This document shows, piece by piece, positions 33,260 through 42,339 of a stretch of DNA of 52,366 bases. The translations under genes and the position numbers were made by a program. The notes beneath the pieces were generated by a model, which was given only the letters and a program-made list of their open reading frames with translations, was not told where the DNA came from and made no database searches. Source of the DNA: an uncultured Alistipes sp. (GTDB taxonomy: Bacteria > Bacteroidota > Bacteroidia > Bacteroidales > Rikenellaceae); the NCBI GenBank assembly GCA_900542505.1, contig UQNV01000013.1:1-52366 (forward strand), read 5' to 3'. Every line of letters starts with the position of its first letter. Positions within the stretch are counted from its first letter, which is position 1.

Positions 33260-34506
33260 TCAGAGAACGGCCGAAACGGCAAGGCCGAGCGTGAGGCGGT
33301 GGAGCCGTTTCGGCGACGAGGAGGTCATCGGCGGCGCCATGTCGTAGTCGAGGAGGAACCGCACGCCGAAATTCTGCGAGGCAAGGTAGGTTGTCGAAAA
33401 GCCCGTACCGAGGAGGAACCCGCCATTGCCGCCCAGGCGGCAAACGTCCGTACGGCAATTCCGATAGTCCTCGTAGCCGCCCAGCAGCTTCGAGCCAATC
33501 ATCCAGCGCACCGAGAAGGGATAGGAGAGGTATGCTCCGCAGCCGGCCGAGGCGCACTTGAAGTTCTCGGTCTGCGAAACTCCGTTGACGCTCACCCGCA
33601 TGAACGACGAGTTCAGACGGCCGCCCACACCCAGATAGGGCGAGGCGAACCAGGCGCCCTCGACCCCTACGGTCGGGCCCGACATCAGTTCGACCGAGCA
33701 GCCGGGCGCGACCGTATAGCTTCCCGGCACGACCGACAGCCCGAGCGAATAGCTGAAAAACGACGGATGGCGGTAGCGGTCGTAAACGAGGGTCGTCTCG
33801 TGGATATTCAACCCCCGTTTCTTGTAGATGAGGTCGGCAAACAGATAGCCCAGCTCCGTGGCAAGGATTCCGATACCCGCCCCGACCATCACGTCGCTCG
33901 CCCAGTGACGGTTGTTCAACTGGCGCGAGATGCCCGTAAAGGTGGCGACGGAATAGGCTCCGACGCTCACCCACGGCGACAGATGGCCGTACTCCTTTGA
34001 AGCATCGTGGCAGCCATGAAGGCGGTGGCCGTATGGCCCGAGGGGAAGGTGTTGCGCGTCGAGCCGTCGGGACGCATCACGCGGCAGGAGTATTTGAGCG
34101 AATTGACCGCCGTGGCCATCAGCGCGGCCGAGAAGGCGTCGGAAACGAGCATGCGGCCCCACGAACTGCGGCTCTGCACGCCGAAAACCTTCATGCCGAA
34201 CATGGTAGCCATGGGCAGGTATTGCAGGTAATCGTCGTAATGATAGGCGAACGAACGGGCGTAACCGTTGCGCAGACGCCGGAAATCATCGTCGAAGGGC
34301 TTCATGACCAGACCGCCGACAATGAGCGGCACGGCAACGAAAGTCATGCGGTAGGCCCGAGTCGAACTGCGCCGGTCGATACGCCGCACATAACCCTCCG
34401 AGGCCGGCACCAGGCACATGCGCCCCAGGCTGTCGGTCAACTGTCCGAATCCGCAGGTCGGGACGAGCAGCGCCGCCCACATCCACAGAAAGAGCAATCT
34501 CTTCAT
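33260..34506 (-). pseudogene. PAP2-family phosphatase with C-terminal outer-membrane barrel, split by a -1 frameshift
   Basis: The N-terminal reading frame (from 34506) has a signal peptide (MKRLLFLWMWAALLVPTCGFGQ) and PAP2 motifs KYSCRVMRP and FPSGHT. The third motif, SRQLNNRHWASD, lies in the other frame, which runs to 33260 and ends in a strand-rich barrel-like domain (about 170 residues). The frames cross near 33994-34002. The total span is 1247 nt, one short of 416 codons, so a single missing base explains it. The sequence there is not a long homopolymer. PAP2 enzymes dephosphorylate lipid phosphates such as undecaprenyl-PP. It may be a real null allele or a sequencing error. Confidence 0.85.
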
Positions 34507-34775
34507 ACACGTTCTGTCTGTAACCAAATCTGTCGGATATCCGTGTTTTGTTCCCTTCCCCGCCTCGCCCCGGGGCCCGGCCCCGCACGAAGCTCTTCAC
34601 GACACACATCCGCAAAACAAATACCCGACGACCGGTTCCCGACGCAACCGACCTCACAACTCGACGGACACGGTTTCGCCACAGCGGGACTCCGACCGGG
34701 ACCGACTCGCGCCGGTCCGAACGGGAAACTGGCGCACGGGCGCTGCGGCCCGGGGGCCGCAGCGCTCAGGCGCAC
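34507..34775. other. intergenic region with GC hairpin
   Basis: No gene is seen. GCGCTGCGGCC (34740-34750) pairs with GGCCGCAGCGC (34755-34765) around CGGG, 10 nt past the stop of the Ca2+-ATPase, and may terminate the rod-shape operon despite lacking a T run. No clear promoter for the PAP2 gene was found. Confidence 0.5.
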
Positions 34776-37349
34776 TTACTGACGACGGCGAAGGGCACGA
34801 ACGGCCTCGCCGCCAAAGGCTATGAGCGACGTGGCGCCGATGACGGCGACCCACTCGCCCCACGAGAGCGGCACCGTACGGAAGACCGCACCGCCGAACT
34901 CGACAATCAGCACCTGACCGACCGCAATGGCCAGCAGGATGAGGAAGAATTCACGACACCCGTGCCAGTCCTTGAAGACCGGGTGACGCGTCTCGAAGCC
35001 CTTCGCGTTGAACATGTTCCAGAGCTGCATGAAGACGAAGGTCGAGAAGAAGAGCGTCAGCTCGCGCACGGTCATCTCGCCGCTGCCGAACGACCAGTAG
35101 AAGAGCATGCCCAGCAGCACGACGACCATCACGCCGCCGCAGGTGAAGAGCGTCCGAGCCATTGCCGGCGTGATGATGAACTCGTTGCGCGGACGCGGCT
35201 TGTCGCGCATCACCTCGGGGTTGGGCGGCAGCGAAGCCATCGCCATGGCGGCAAAGGTGTCCATGATGATGTTCACCCAGAGAATCTGCACCACCGTGAG
35301 CGGCATGTCGGTACCGAAAATCGCCCCGACGAAGCAGATGACGATGGCCGCGAAGTTGATGGTCAGCTGGAAGAGGACGAAGCGCTGGATGTTGCGGTAG
35401 AGCGAACGGCCCCACATGACGGCCGTGGCAATCGAGGCGAACGAGTCGTCGAGCAGCGTGATGTCGCTGGCATCCTTGGCCACCGAAGTGCCCGACCCCA
35501 TCGAGAGGCCGACGTTGGCGAAGTTGAGCGCCGGGGCATCGTTCGTGCCGTCGCCCGTGACGGCCACCACCTCGCCGCGCTGCTGCAGCAGCCGCACCAG
35601 CCGCTGCTTGTCGAGCGGACGGGCGCGCGACATGATTTTGAGCTCCCCGACGCGGTCGAGCAGCTCCTCGTCGCTCATCGCGGCGAACTCGGTGCCGGTC
35701 ATGTGGTTGCGCTCACCGTCCACAGCGTCGTCCCACAGACCGATTTGGCGGGCAATCTCGCGCGCCGTAGCCGGCGTGTCGCCCGTCACAATCTTGATGG
35801 CGATACCCGCCCCGAGGCAGCGGCCTACGGCTGCCGGGACATCCTCGCGCACGGGGTCCGAGATGGCCGCCACGGCTGCAAAGCGGAGTCCGCCCGCCTC
35901 GACCGCCTGGAGGACATCCTCCTCGGCACACTCGCGCCAGGCGATGCCCAGCGTCCGCATGGCGCGGTTCTGGAAGGCGAGCAGCCGCTCGGAGACCTCC
36001 TCGTCACGCCCGTCGGGAAGCGACATGGCGCGCACAATCTCGGGCGCACCCTTGACGCAGAGGATGCGGCGGCCCGAGATGCCGCTCTCGATGATGGTCG
36101 CCATGTATTTGCGCTCGGTGGAGAAGGTGAGGCGGTCGACAATCGTCGCCCCCTCGCGCAGCCGCTCGTACGACTCGCCGCGTCCGCGCATCCACTCGAG
36201 CAGCGCCCCTTCGGTCGGGTTGCCGATGATTTTGCCTTCGCTGTCGAGGAAGGCAGTCGAATTGAGGGCGATGATTTCGGCGAACTCCTGCTCCGAGAGT
36301 TCGTCGTAACGGACCAGTTCGCCCACATGCATCTTGTTCTGGGTCAGCGTACCGGTCTTGTCGGTGCAGATGACTGTCACGGCGCCCATCGTCTCGCAGG
36401 CATGCATCTTGCGCACCAGGTTGTGGGTCTTGAGCATGCGGCGCATCGACATCGCCAGCGAGAGGGTGATGCTCATGGGAAGCCCCTCGGGCACCGCCAT
36501 CACGATGATGGCCACCGAAATCATGAAGATGTGGAGCACCTGCTGCGAAATCTGCAGCCAGTCGCCCTCCAGAAGATGGCCCGCGAAGATGGCCTTGCCC
36601 AGCATGACGCAGAAGATGGCGCACGAGAGGCCGATGCCGAGCTTGCCGATGAGGCGCGAAAGGCGCGTGAGCTGGCGGTTGAGCGGCGTCTGCTCGTCGC
36701 TCTCGATGGTCGACTGCTCGGTCACGCGGCCCGCCTCGGTGTGGTCGCCCACGGCCGTTACGACCATGCGGCCGTAGCCGTCGACAACCGTCGTGCCGCG
36801 CATGGCCGCATTCGAGGGATAGGTGGCATCGGCATCGAAGTGGGTCTCGTCGGTGGTCTTGTCGACCGACGGCTCGCCCGTCAGCGTCGACTCGTTGATG
36901 CTCAGCGATACGGCCTCGACCAGTTCGCCGTCGGCCGGCACGGTTTCACCGCTCTCGATGCAGACCAGGTCGCCCACTACCACGTCGCGCCGCGGCACCT
37001 CGCACACCGCGCCGTCGCGCACCACCTTGACCGGGATGTCGTCGTTGACCCGGTTGAGCCGGCGGAAGCGCCGCATAGCGTCCCACTCGAACCAGAAGCC
37101 GACGCACGTAGCCAGGATGATGGCGCAGATGATGCCGATGGATTCGGTGAAATCCTTCTCGACGAAGGCGATGGCCAGCGAGAGCACCGCCGCGAAGAGC
37201 AGCACCTGGATGATGGGGTCCTTGAACTTCTCGATGAAGAGTTTCCAGGCCGAATCGTCCTTCGGCGGGGTGATGATGTTGTCGCCGTGGCGCTGCCGGC
37301 TCTCGGCGACCTGTTGTTGGGTAAGTCCCTTCGGGTTGTAATCTATCAT
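34776..37349 (-). CDS. calcium-translocating P-type ATPase (PMCA type)
   Basis: 857 residues. N-terminal cation ATPase domain, then actuator motif STLTGEPS, VPEGLPM in the ion-binding membrane helix, phosphorylation motif CTDKTGTLT (Asp near 330), GDGTNDAPAL hinge, and C-terminal membrane helices with NIIMDTFAAMAMAS, all of the P2B/P2A Ca2+ pump type. It pumps Ca2+ (or Mn2+) out of the cytoplasm using ATP. It starts 20 nt after the rodA stop, so it is the distal gene of the mre/rod operon, an uncommon partner. No calmodulin-type tail. Confidence 0.93.
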   Translation of the reverse strand: MIDYNPKGLTQQQVAESRQRHGDNIITPPKDDSAWKLFIEKFKDPIIQVLLFAAVLSLAIAFVEKDFTESIGIICAIILATCVGFWFEWDAMRRFRRLNRVNDDIPVKVVRDGAVCEVPRRDVVVGDLVCIESGETVPADGELVEAVSLSINESTLTGEPSVDKTTDETHFDADATYPSNAAMRGTTVVDGYGRMVVTAVGDHTEAGRVTEQSTIESDEQTPLNRQLTRLSRLIGKLGIGLSCAIFCVMLGKAIFAGHLLEGDWLQISQQVLHIFMISVAIIVMAVPEGLPMSITLSLAMSMRRMLKTHNLVRKMHACETMGAVTVICTDKTGTLTQNKMHVGELVRYDELSEQEFAEIIALNSTAFLDSEGKIIGNPTEGALLEWMRGRGESYERLREGATIVDRLTFSTERKYMATIIESGISGRRILCVKGAPEIVRAMSLPDGRDEEVSERLLAFQNRAMRTLGIAWRECAEEDVLQAVEAGGLRFAAVAAISDPVREDVPAAVGRCLGAGIAIKIVTGDTPATAREIARQIGLWDDAVDGERNHMTGTEFAAMSDEELLDRVGELKIMSRARPLDKQRLVRLLQQRGEVVAVTGDGTNDAPALNFANVGLSMGSGTSVAKDASDITLLDDSFASIATAVMWGRSLYRNIQRFVLFQLTINFAAIVICFVGAIFGTDMPLTVVQILWVNIIMDTFAAMAMASLPPNPEVMRDKPRPRNEFIITPAMARTLFTCGGVMVVVLLGMLFYWSFGSGEMTVRELTLFFSTFVFMQLWNMFNAKGFETRHPVFKDWHGCREFFLILLAIAVGQVLIVEFGGAVFRTVPLSWGEWVAVIGATSLIAFGGEAVRALRRRQ

Positions 37350-37369
37350 TTGGGGGTGGTATTTGTGAT

Positions 37370-38812
37370 TCAGAACTTGTTGAGCCCGAACTGCCGGGTC
37401 GAGGCATCGAGCCGCACGGCGATGAAGAGCAGAATGGTGAAGGCGATGAGCGACGAACCGCCGTAGCTCATGAAGGGGAGCGGGATGCCCATCACGGGCA
37501 TCAGTCCCACCGTCATGCCGACGTTCACCAGCACGTGGAAGAGCAGGATGGCCGCCACACAGTAGCAGTAGATGCGGCCGAAGGGCTCCTCCTGCCGCTC
37601 ACCCATACGCATCAGCCGCAGGATGAGCAGGCAGAGCAGCGTGAGCACCGTAATCGTCCCCACGAAGCCCCACTCCTCGCCCACCGTGCAGAAGATGAAG
37701 TCGGTGTGGCGCTCGGGCACGAAGCCGTACTTGATTTGCGTCCCCTCGAGGAATCCCTTGCCGAAAAGGCCGCCCGAGCCGATGGCGATTTTCGACTGGT
37801 TGACGTTGTAGTCCACACCGCGCGGGTCGCTGATGATGCCCAGGAAGCTGAGGATGCGGTTGCGCTGGTGCTCCTTGAGAATCGAATTGAAGATGTAGTC
37901 GGTCGTCGGCAGGAATATCATCGAGCAGACGAAGAGCCCCATCGTGATGAAGATGTTGCGCAGATTGGCCCGGTAGGCATATACGGCCACGAAGGCGAGC
38001 GACAGGAGCGTCACCGTGAGCAGGCAGTGGTAGATGTCCATCGCCCCGGGGGCAATGAGCGACATTGCGACGTAGAGCAGCACCGAAGCGAAAGCCAGCG
38101 CGGCAAGGTAGACCACGCGCGAACGCCACCGGCCGTTCATCATCGCCTCCGAGAGCGTGCAGACCAGAATCATCAGCACGAGCAGCGTCATCGGCGAGAG
38201 CAGGAACGAAAGGATGAAGAGTGCGGCGACGAAGAGCACCGGGATGCAGAGCCACTTGTTCAGCCCCTCGCGGTAGAGGACGAAGAGGAACGAGCAGAGC
38301 ACGACACCCGAGCCGGTGTCGTTCTGCAGGATGATGATGAAGAGCGGGATGCAGATGACCATCCCCACCTTGAAGAGGTTGCCCGGACGGTCTATCGAGA
38401 AGGAGTATGCGCTCATGACGCGTGCCACGGCGAGCGCCGTGGCAATCTTGGCGAACTCGACGGGCTGCACGCGGAAGGAGCCGAACTCGAACCACGCCTT
38501 GGCGCCGTTGACCTCGCGGCCGAAGAGCAGCGCCGCGACCAGCAGCGCCAGACCGACGAAATAGGCCGGGTAGGCAAACATGTGGAAGTAGCGCACGTCG
38601 AGCAGCAGCAGCACGATGGCCGTGGTCCACGCCACGCCGACCCAGATGAGTTGCTTCATGTAGAAGTGGTCGAAGGAAAAGAAGTCGCCCGACGCCCCGT
38701 CGTACGAGGCCGAGGTGATGGAGAGCCACCCCGCTATGACGATGAGCACGTAGAGCAGGACCGTACCGAGGTCCACGCCGTAGAAAATCGAATTGTTCCG
38801 ACTACCGGTCAT
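37370..38812 (-). CDS. rodA: peptidoglycan polymerase RodA
   Basis: 480 residues with about ten membrane helices; SEDS family. Conserved pieces include QPVEFAKIATALAVAR in the first half and MPVMGIPLPFMSYGGSSL near the C terminus. It polymerises lipid II into glycan for side-wall growth together with PBP2. Its ATG lies inside the mrdA end (11-nt overlap, 38802-38812), showing translational coupling. The central region (residues 200-300) is longer than in E. coli RodA, as is usual for Bacteroidota. The Ca2+-ATPase follows 20 nt later. Confidence 0.95.
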   Translation of the reverse strand: MTGSRNNSIFYGVDLGTVLLYVLIVIAGWLSITSASYDGASGDFFSFDHFYMKQLIWVGVAWTTAIVLLLLDVRYFHMFAYPAYFVGLALLVAALLFGREVNGAKAWFEFGSFRVQPVEFAKIATALAVARVMSAYSFSIDRPGNLFKVGMVICIPLFIIILQNDTGSGVVLCSFLFVLYREGLNKWLCIPVLFVAALFILSFLLSPMTLLVLMILVCTLSEAMMNGRWRSRVVYLAALAFASVLLYVAMSLIAPGAMDIYHCLLTVTLLSLAFVAVYAYRANLRNIFITMGLFVCSMIFLPTTDYIFNSILKEHQRNRILSFLGIISDPRGVDYNVNQSKIAIGSGGLFGKGFLEGTQIKYGFVPERHTDFIFCTVGEEWGFVGTITVLTLLCLLILRLMRMGERQEEPFGRIYCYCVAAILLFHVLVNVGMTVGLMPVMGIPLPFMSYGGSSLIAFTILLFIAVRLDASTRQFGLNKF

Positions 38813-40628
38813 ATGCGGGGTAATAGATTTTCATGTTCTTGATATACTCCACCAGCTGCGGACGCTTGACCGTATCGGTCAGGTAGTACTCCTCGAGCAG
38901 GCTGGCGATGGGCAGAGCGGCCGAGGCGCCGAAACCTCCGTTCTCGACATAGACCGAAATGGCGATTTTCGGGTTGTCCTTCGGGGCGAACGAGAGGAAG
39001 GTCGAGTGGTCGCGGCCGTGGGGGTTCTGCGCCGTACCCGTCTTGCCGCAGACGTCCCAACCGTCGAGCCGCGCCATGCGCGACGTTCCGTCGACATGCA
39101 CGCCGCGCCACATGCCCTCGATAATCGGCTCGAAGTACTTGGGCTCGACCATCGTGTAGTGACGTTCGTAGAACCGGCGGTCGAGCGAGTCCTGCCCCTC
39201 GATTTCCTTGACGATGTGGGGGATGTAGTAGTAGCCGCGGTTGGCGATGATGGCCGCCAGGTTGGCCATCTGCAGGGGCGTGCAGCCCAGCTCGCCCTGA
39301 CCGATGGAGAGCGAAAGCACCGTGAGCGAGTTCCACGAGCCGCGGTAGACGCGGTCGTAGTAGGCGCGGTCGGGCACATAGCCGTTGCCCTCACCCAGGA
39401 AGTCCGACCCCAGCTTGCGGCCGAAGCCGAAGCTCTCGACGTACTTGCGCCAGACGTCGAAGCCCTCTTTCACGCTGCCGTACTTCGGATTGTCCAGGAT
39501 ATCGCGGAAGACATAGCAGAAGTAGGCGTTGCACGAGGTCGAGACGGCATAGCGCAGGTCGAGCGGCGAGGGGTGGGCATGGCACTTCATCTTGAGGCGG
39601 CCGGCCGAGTAGCCCATGTTGCAGACGTGGAGGTCCGACGGCTTGAGGACCCCCTCCTGCAGGCCGATGAGGCCCTGCACCAGTTTGAAGGTCGAGCCCG
39701 GAGGGTACTTCGCCCGCACGGCGCGGTTGAACATCGGACGCCGCTTGTTGCGCACCATCTCGGCGTAGTGCTTGCTGCGCTCGCGCCCCACCATCTGGTC
39801 GGGGTCGTAGGTCGGCGAGGAGACCATCATCAGGATTTCGCCCGTCGAGGGCTCGATGGCCACCGCAGCGCCCACCTTGCCGGCCATCAGCTCCTCGGCG
39901 AAGAGCTGCAGACGGGCATCGATGGTGCTGACCAGGTACTTGCCCGATTCGGGCAGCGTGTCGTACATGCCGTTCATGTAGGAGCCCTTGATGGCGCCGT
40001 GCGTGTCGACCTCCTGAATCCGCACCCCCTTGCGGCCGCGCAGCAGCGGCTCGTAGGCCGACTCCACGCCGCTCATGCCGACGTAGTCGCCCGCCTTGTA
40101 GGAGGGGTTGCGGCGAATCATGTCGGAATTGACCTCGCCCACATAGCCCAGCAGGTTGCCGCCGACCTTGCGCGGATACTGGCGCACGGTGCGGTAGACC
40201 GTATAGAAACCCCGGAAGTTGCCCTCGTCGAAACGCAGCTTGTCCTCCTTGGGGATGAAGTTCATCACCAGCCGCGCAGCACGGGGCCAGCGGCGTGCCG
40301 CCGCAAGCTCGCGCTCGAGCTTCTCGCGCGGAAGGCCCAGCACCGAACAGAGGCGCGTCGTATCGAACCCCGCCTTGTCGATTTCGCTGTAGACGACCAT
40401 CAGGTCGTAGCACTCGCGGCTCTGGACCAGGAATTCGCCGTTGCGGTCGAAGACCTCGCCGCGCGTCGGATACTCGACCACGTGACGCAGGGCGTTGGCC
40501 TTGGCCAGTTCGACGTAACGCTTGTCGATGAGCTGGATGTAGGCCAGCCGCATGGCAATCACGCCGAAGATGAGGAGCACCACCACCTGCAGCACCCGCA
40601 TGCGGGCATATCCTTCACCACCGGTCAT
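38802..40628 (-). CDS. mrdA: penicillin-binding protein 2 (class B transpeptidase)
   Basis: 608 residues. Single N-terminal membrane anchor (about 12-32), a PBP dimer domain with PTRGEVFDRNGE, and the transpeptidase domain with SxxK in YPPGSTFKLVQG (Ser near 313), SxN in STSCNAYF, and KTG in CGKTGTAQNPHG. It cross-links peptidoglycan for elongation with RodA. The start MTGGEGYARM overlaps the mreD stop by 4 nt. A long upstream in-frame extension inside mreD is rejected. Confidence 0.96.
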   Translation of the reverse strand: MTGGEGYARMRVLQVVVLLIFGVIAMRLAYIQLIDKRYVELAKANALRHVVEYPTRGEVFDRNGEFLVQSRECYDLMVVYSEIDKAGFDTTRLCSVLGLPREKLERELAAARRWPRAARLVMNFIPKEDKLRFDEGNFRGFYTVYRTVRQYPRKVGGNLLGYVGEVNSDMIRRNPSYKAGDYVGMSGVESAYEPLLRGRKGVRIQEVDTHGAIKGSYMNGMYDTLPESGKYLVSTIDARLQLFAEELMAGKVGAAVAIEPSTGEILMMVSSPTYDPDQMVGRERSKHYAEMVRNKRRPMFNRAVRAKYPPGSTFKLVQGLIGLQEGVLKPSDLHVCNMGYSAGRLKMKCHAHPSPLDLRYAVSTSCNAYFCYVFRDILDNPKYGSVKEGFDVWRKYVESFGFGRKLGSDFLGEGNGYVPDRAYYDRVYRGSWNSLTVLSLSIGQGELGCTPLQMANLAAIIANRGYYYIPHIVKEIEGQDSLDRRFYERHYTMVEPKYFEPIIEGMWRGVHVDGTSRMARLDGWDVCGKTGTAQNPHGRDHSTFLSFAPKDNPKIAISVYVENGGFGASAALPIASLLEEYYLTDTVKRPQLVEYIKNMKIYYPAYDR

Positions 40629-41143
40629 ACGCGTACGGAGAGTTTCGAGGTGAATATGCGGGCGATGAGCCAGACGAAGCCCACCGAGACGGCACCGCTC
40701 ACCACAATCCGCGCCACCGTGTGCAGCAGATGGCTCCACGAAAGCGCCTCGAGCAGGAAGAAGAGCGTATGGTGGACCGCCACCATCGCCACGAGGTACT
40801 GCAGGAAACGGTGCGAGCCGAAGCGGTCGACCGAAGGGATGCCCCCTTCGCGGGCGTTCTCATGGCCGTAGAACGAATCGATGAGCGCCGGGCGCAGCAG
40901 CGCCACGGGCAGCGTGGCGGCCGTATTGAGTCCGGCCCCGCCCGTGGCCCAGTCCATCGTCACCCCCGTGACCAGCCCGAGCAGCAGCAGCGCCACGGGC
41001 GGGATGTCGAGCGGCAGCAGGACGATGAAGGCGATGTATATGAGCGGATTGAGGTAGACGCTTATGGCCAGGTTGTCGAACAGAAAGACCTGGAGCAGTG
41101 CCGAAACGGCAAACAGGGCGACATAAGGCAATGTTCTGTACAT
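40625..41143 (-). CDS. mreD: rod shape-determining protein MreD
   Basis: 172 residues with five membrane helices and few conserved residues, as is normal for MreD. The call rests on size, topology (YVALFAVSALLQVFLFDNLA at the start) and position between mreC and mrdA. The start is 2 nt after the mreC stop, and the stop overlaps mrdA by 4 nt. It is an inner-membrane part of the elongasome. Confidence 0.93.
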   Translation of the reverse strand: MYRTLPYVALFAVSALLQVFLFDNLAISVYLNPLIYIAFIVLLPLDIPPVALLLLGLVTGVTMDWATGGAGLNTAATLPVALLRPALIDSFYGHENAREGGIPSVDRFGSHRFLQYLVAMVAVHHTLFFLLEALSWSHLLHTVARIVVSGAVSVGFVWLIARIFTSKLSVRV

Positions 41144-41145
41144 GG

Positions 41146-42000
41146 CTATTCCCGTTCGTTTTGTTGTTTGACCCGCTCGCTCTCACGCAGACGCCGCGTC
41201 TCGGCCAGCGAGGTGTTCTCGACCAGAATCACATCCGAGAGGCTCGAGATTTCGGCCGCCAGACGCACCCGGACCCGATAAGTGGTCTTCGTTTCATCCA
41301 GCTCGGCCTGCTCGACCCATCCGATGAGGATGTCGGCCGGGAAATATTCGGAGAAGCCCGTCGAGACCACTTCGCGCCCGGGCTGCGGGTCGGCATACTT
41401 CGACAGTTCGTCCATCACCACCTCGTACTGATTGGCTCCGTCCCAGTAGATGGAGCCGAAGTACTCCTCGCCGTCGAGCTTGCCGCTGGCGCGGAATGAG
41501 GTGTTGAGCACCGACATGGCCACCGAGTAGTGCTCCGAGCAGTCGATGACATAGCCCGCCATCGCGCCGTCCGACGAGAGGACCGCCATGTCGGGCACCA
41601 CGCCGTCGCGCAGCCCCTTGTCGAGGGTGATGAGGTTGCGGCGGCGGTTGACCGTATTCGACACGACGCGCGCTGTCATGAGCCGATAGGGCGATTTGGG
41701 CAGCGAATCGACGTAGGAGGCCATACGCGCCTGCTCGTCGGCCGTCTCGTACCGGGCCAGGCGCGATTCGAGCTCCACGACGCGGTCGAGCAGCCGCCGG
41801 TTCTCACCGCCCAGCGTGAAGTAGTGGCGGATGCCGGCGAAGAGCCCCTGCACGCCGCCCACGACCTGGTTCGAACGCGAGAGCAGACGGGCCTGGGTAT
41901 AGGCCGTCGAGTGGGCATAGTATCGCACGGCAAGACCCTCCAGCAGGAGGAAGAGCAACACCACGTAGATGCTCCGTATGAATGCCAAAAGCTTATGCAA
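41146..42000 (-). CDS. mreC: rod shape-determining protein MreC
   Basis: 284 residues. Membrane helix at about 8-27 (IYVVLLFLLLEGLAV), a coiled coil (60-95), then the two beta-barrel periplasmic part with ARVVSNTVNRRRNLITLDKG and GREVVSTGFSEYFPADILIG, both MreC landmarks. It links MreB to PBP2 and RodA. The start codon is TTG (41998-42000): the frame is blocked by a stop six codons upstream and contains no ATG before MreC homology begins. That, with the 339-nt gap after mreB, may lower its expression. Confidence 0.93.
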   Translation of the reverse strand: MHKLLAFIRSIYVVLLFLLLEGLAVRYYAHSTAYTQARLLSRSNQVVGGVQGLFAGIRHYFTLGGENRRLLDRVVELESRLARYETADEQARMASYVDSLPKSPYRLMTARVVSNTVNRRRNLITLDKGLRDGVVPDMAVLSSDGAMAGYVIDCSEHYSVAMSVLNTSFRASGKLDGEEYFGSIYWDGANQYEVVMDELSKYADPQPGREVVSTGFSEYFPADILIGWVEQAELDETKTTYRVRVRLAAEISSLSDVILVENTSLAETRRLRESERVKQQNERE

Positions 42001-42339
42001 GGTTCCGTCGTTTTAATCAAGATTGCGGACAGCAATGCCCGCAATCCAAGGTTTTGACCCTAAGGGTGTCCGCAGCCGCTCTCCGTCCGAAGAGGTCTCC
42101 GCACGCCCGCACATCCGCACCGGGGCGGCCCGATGTCCGGCCGTCGGCAGAACTCACCGCCGCGATGCCGGCCCCGCAGGGCCCCGAGTGCCGCAGGCGC
42201 CGCCGCAACGACTCCGTCCCGGCGATGCTTCCGCCGCCGCGGGCGCTGCCGCACGGCGCCGTCCGCCCCGTCGTCTCCGCACAGAGGTGCCGCAGCCGGC
42301 AGCCGCGCATCTTCTCCCGACGAAGCTCCGCCACGGTCG
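42001..42339. other. long mreB-mreC spacer with hairpin next to the mreC start
   Basis: 339 nt without a recognised gene, very GC-rich apart from the 50 nt beside mreC. GATTGCGG (42021-42028) pairs with CCGCAATC (42039-42046) around 10 nt, 20 nt upstream of the mreC TTG. No consensus promoter was found, so mreC is probably read through from mreB with a structured leader. Typical mre operons have short gaps here. Confidence 0.6.

Noticed and set aside
34548..37466. A 972-codon frame antisense to the Ca2+-ATPase
   Set aside because: The minus strand carries a complete P-type ATPase with all motifs.
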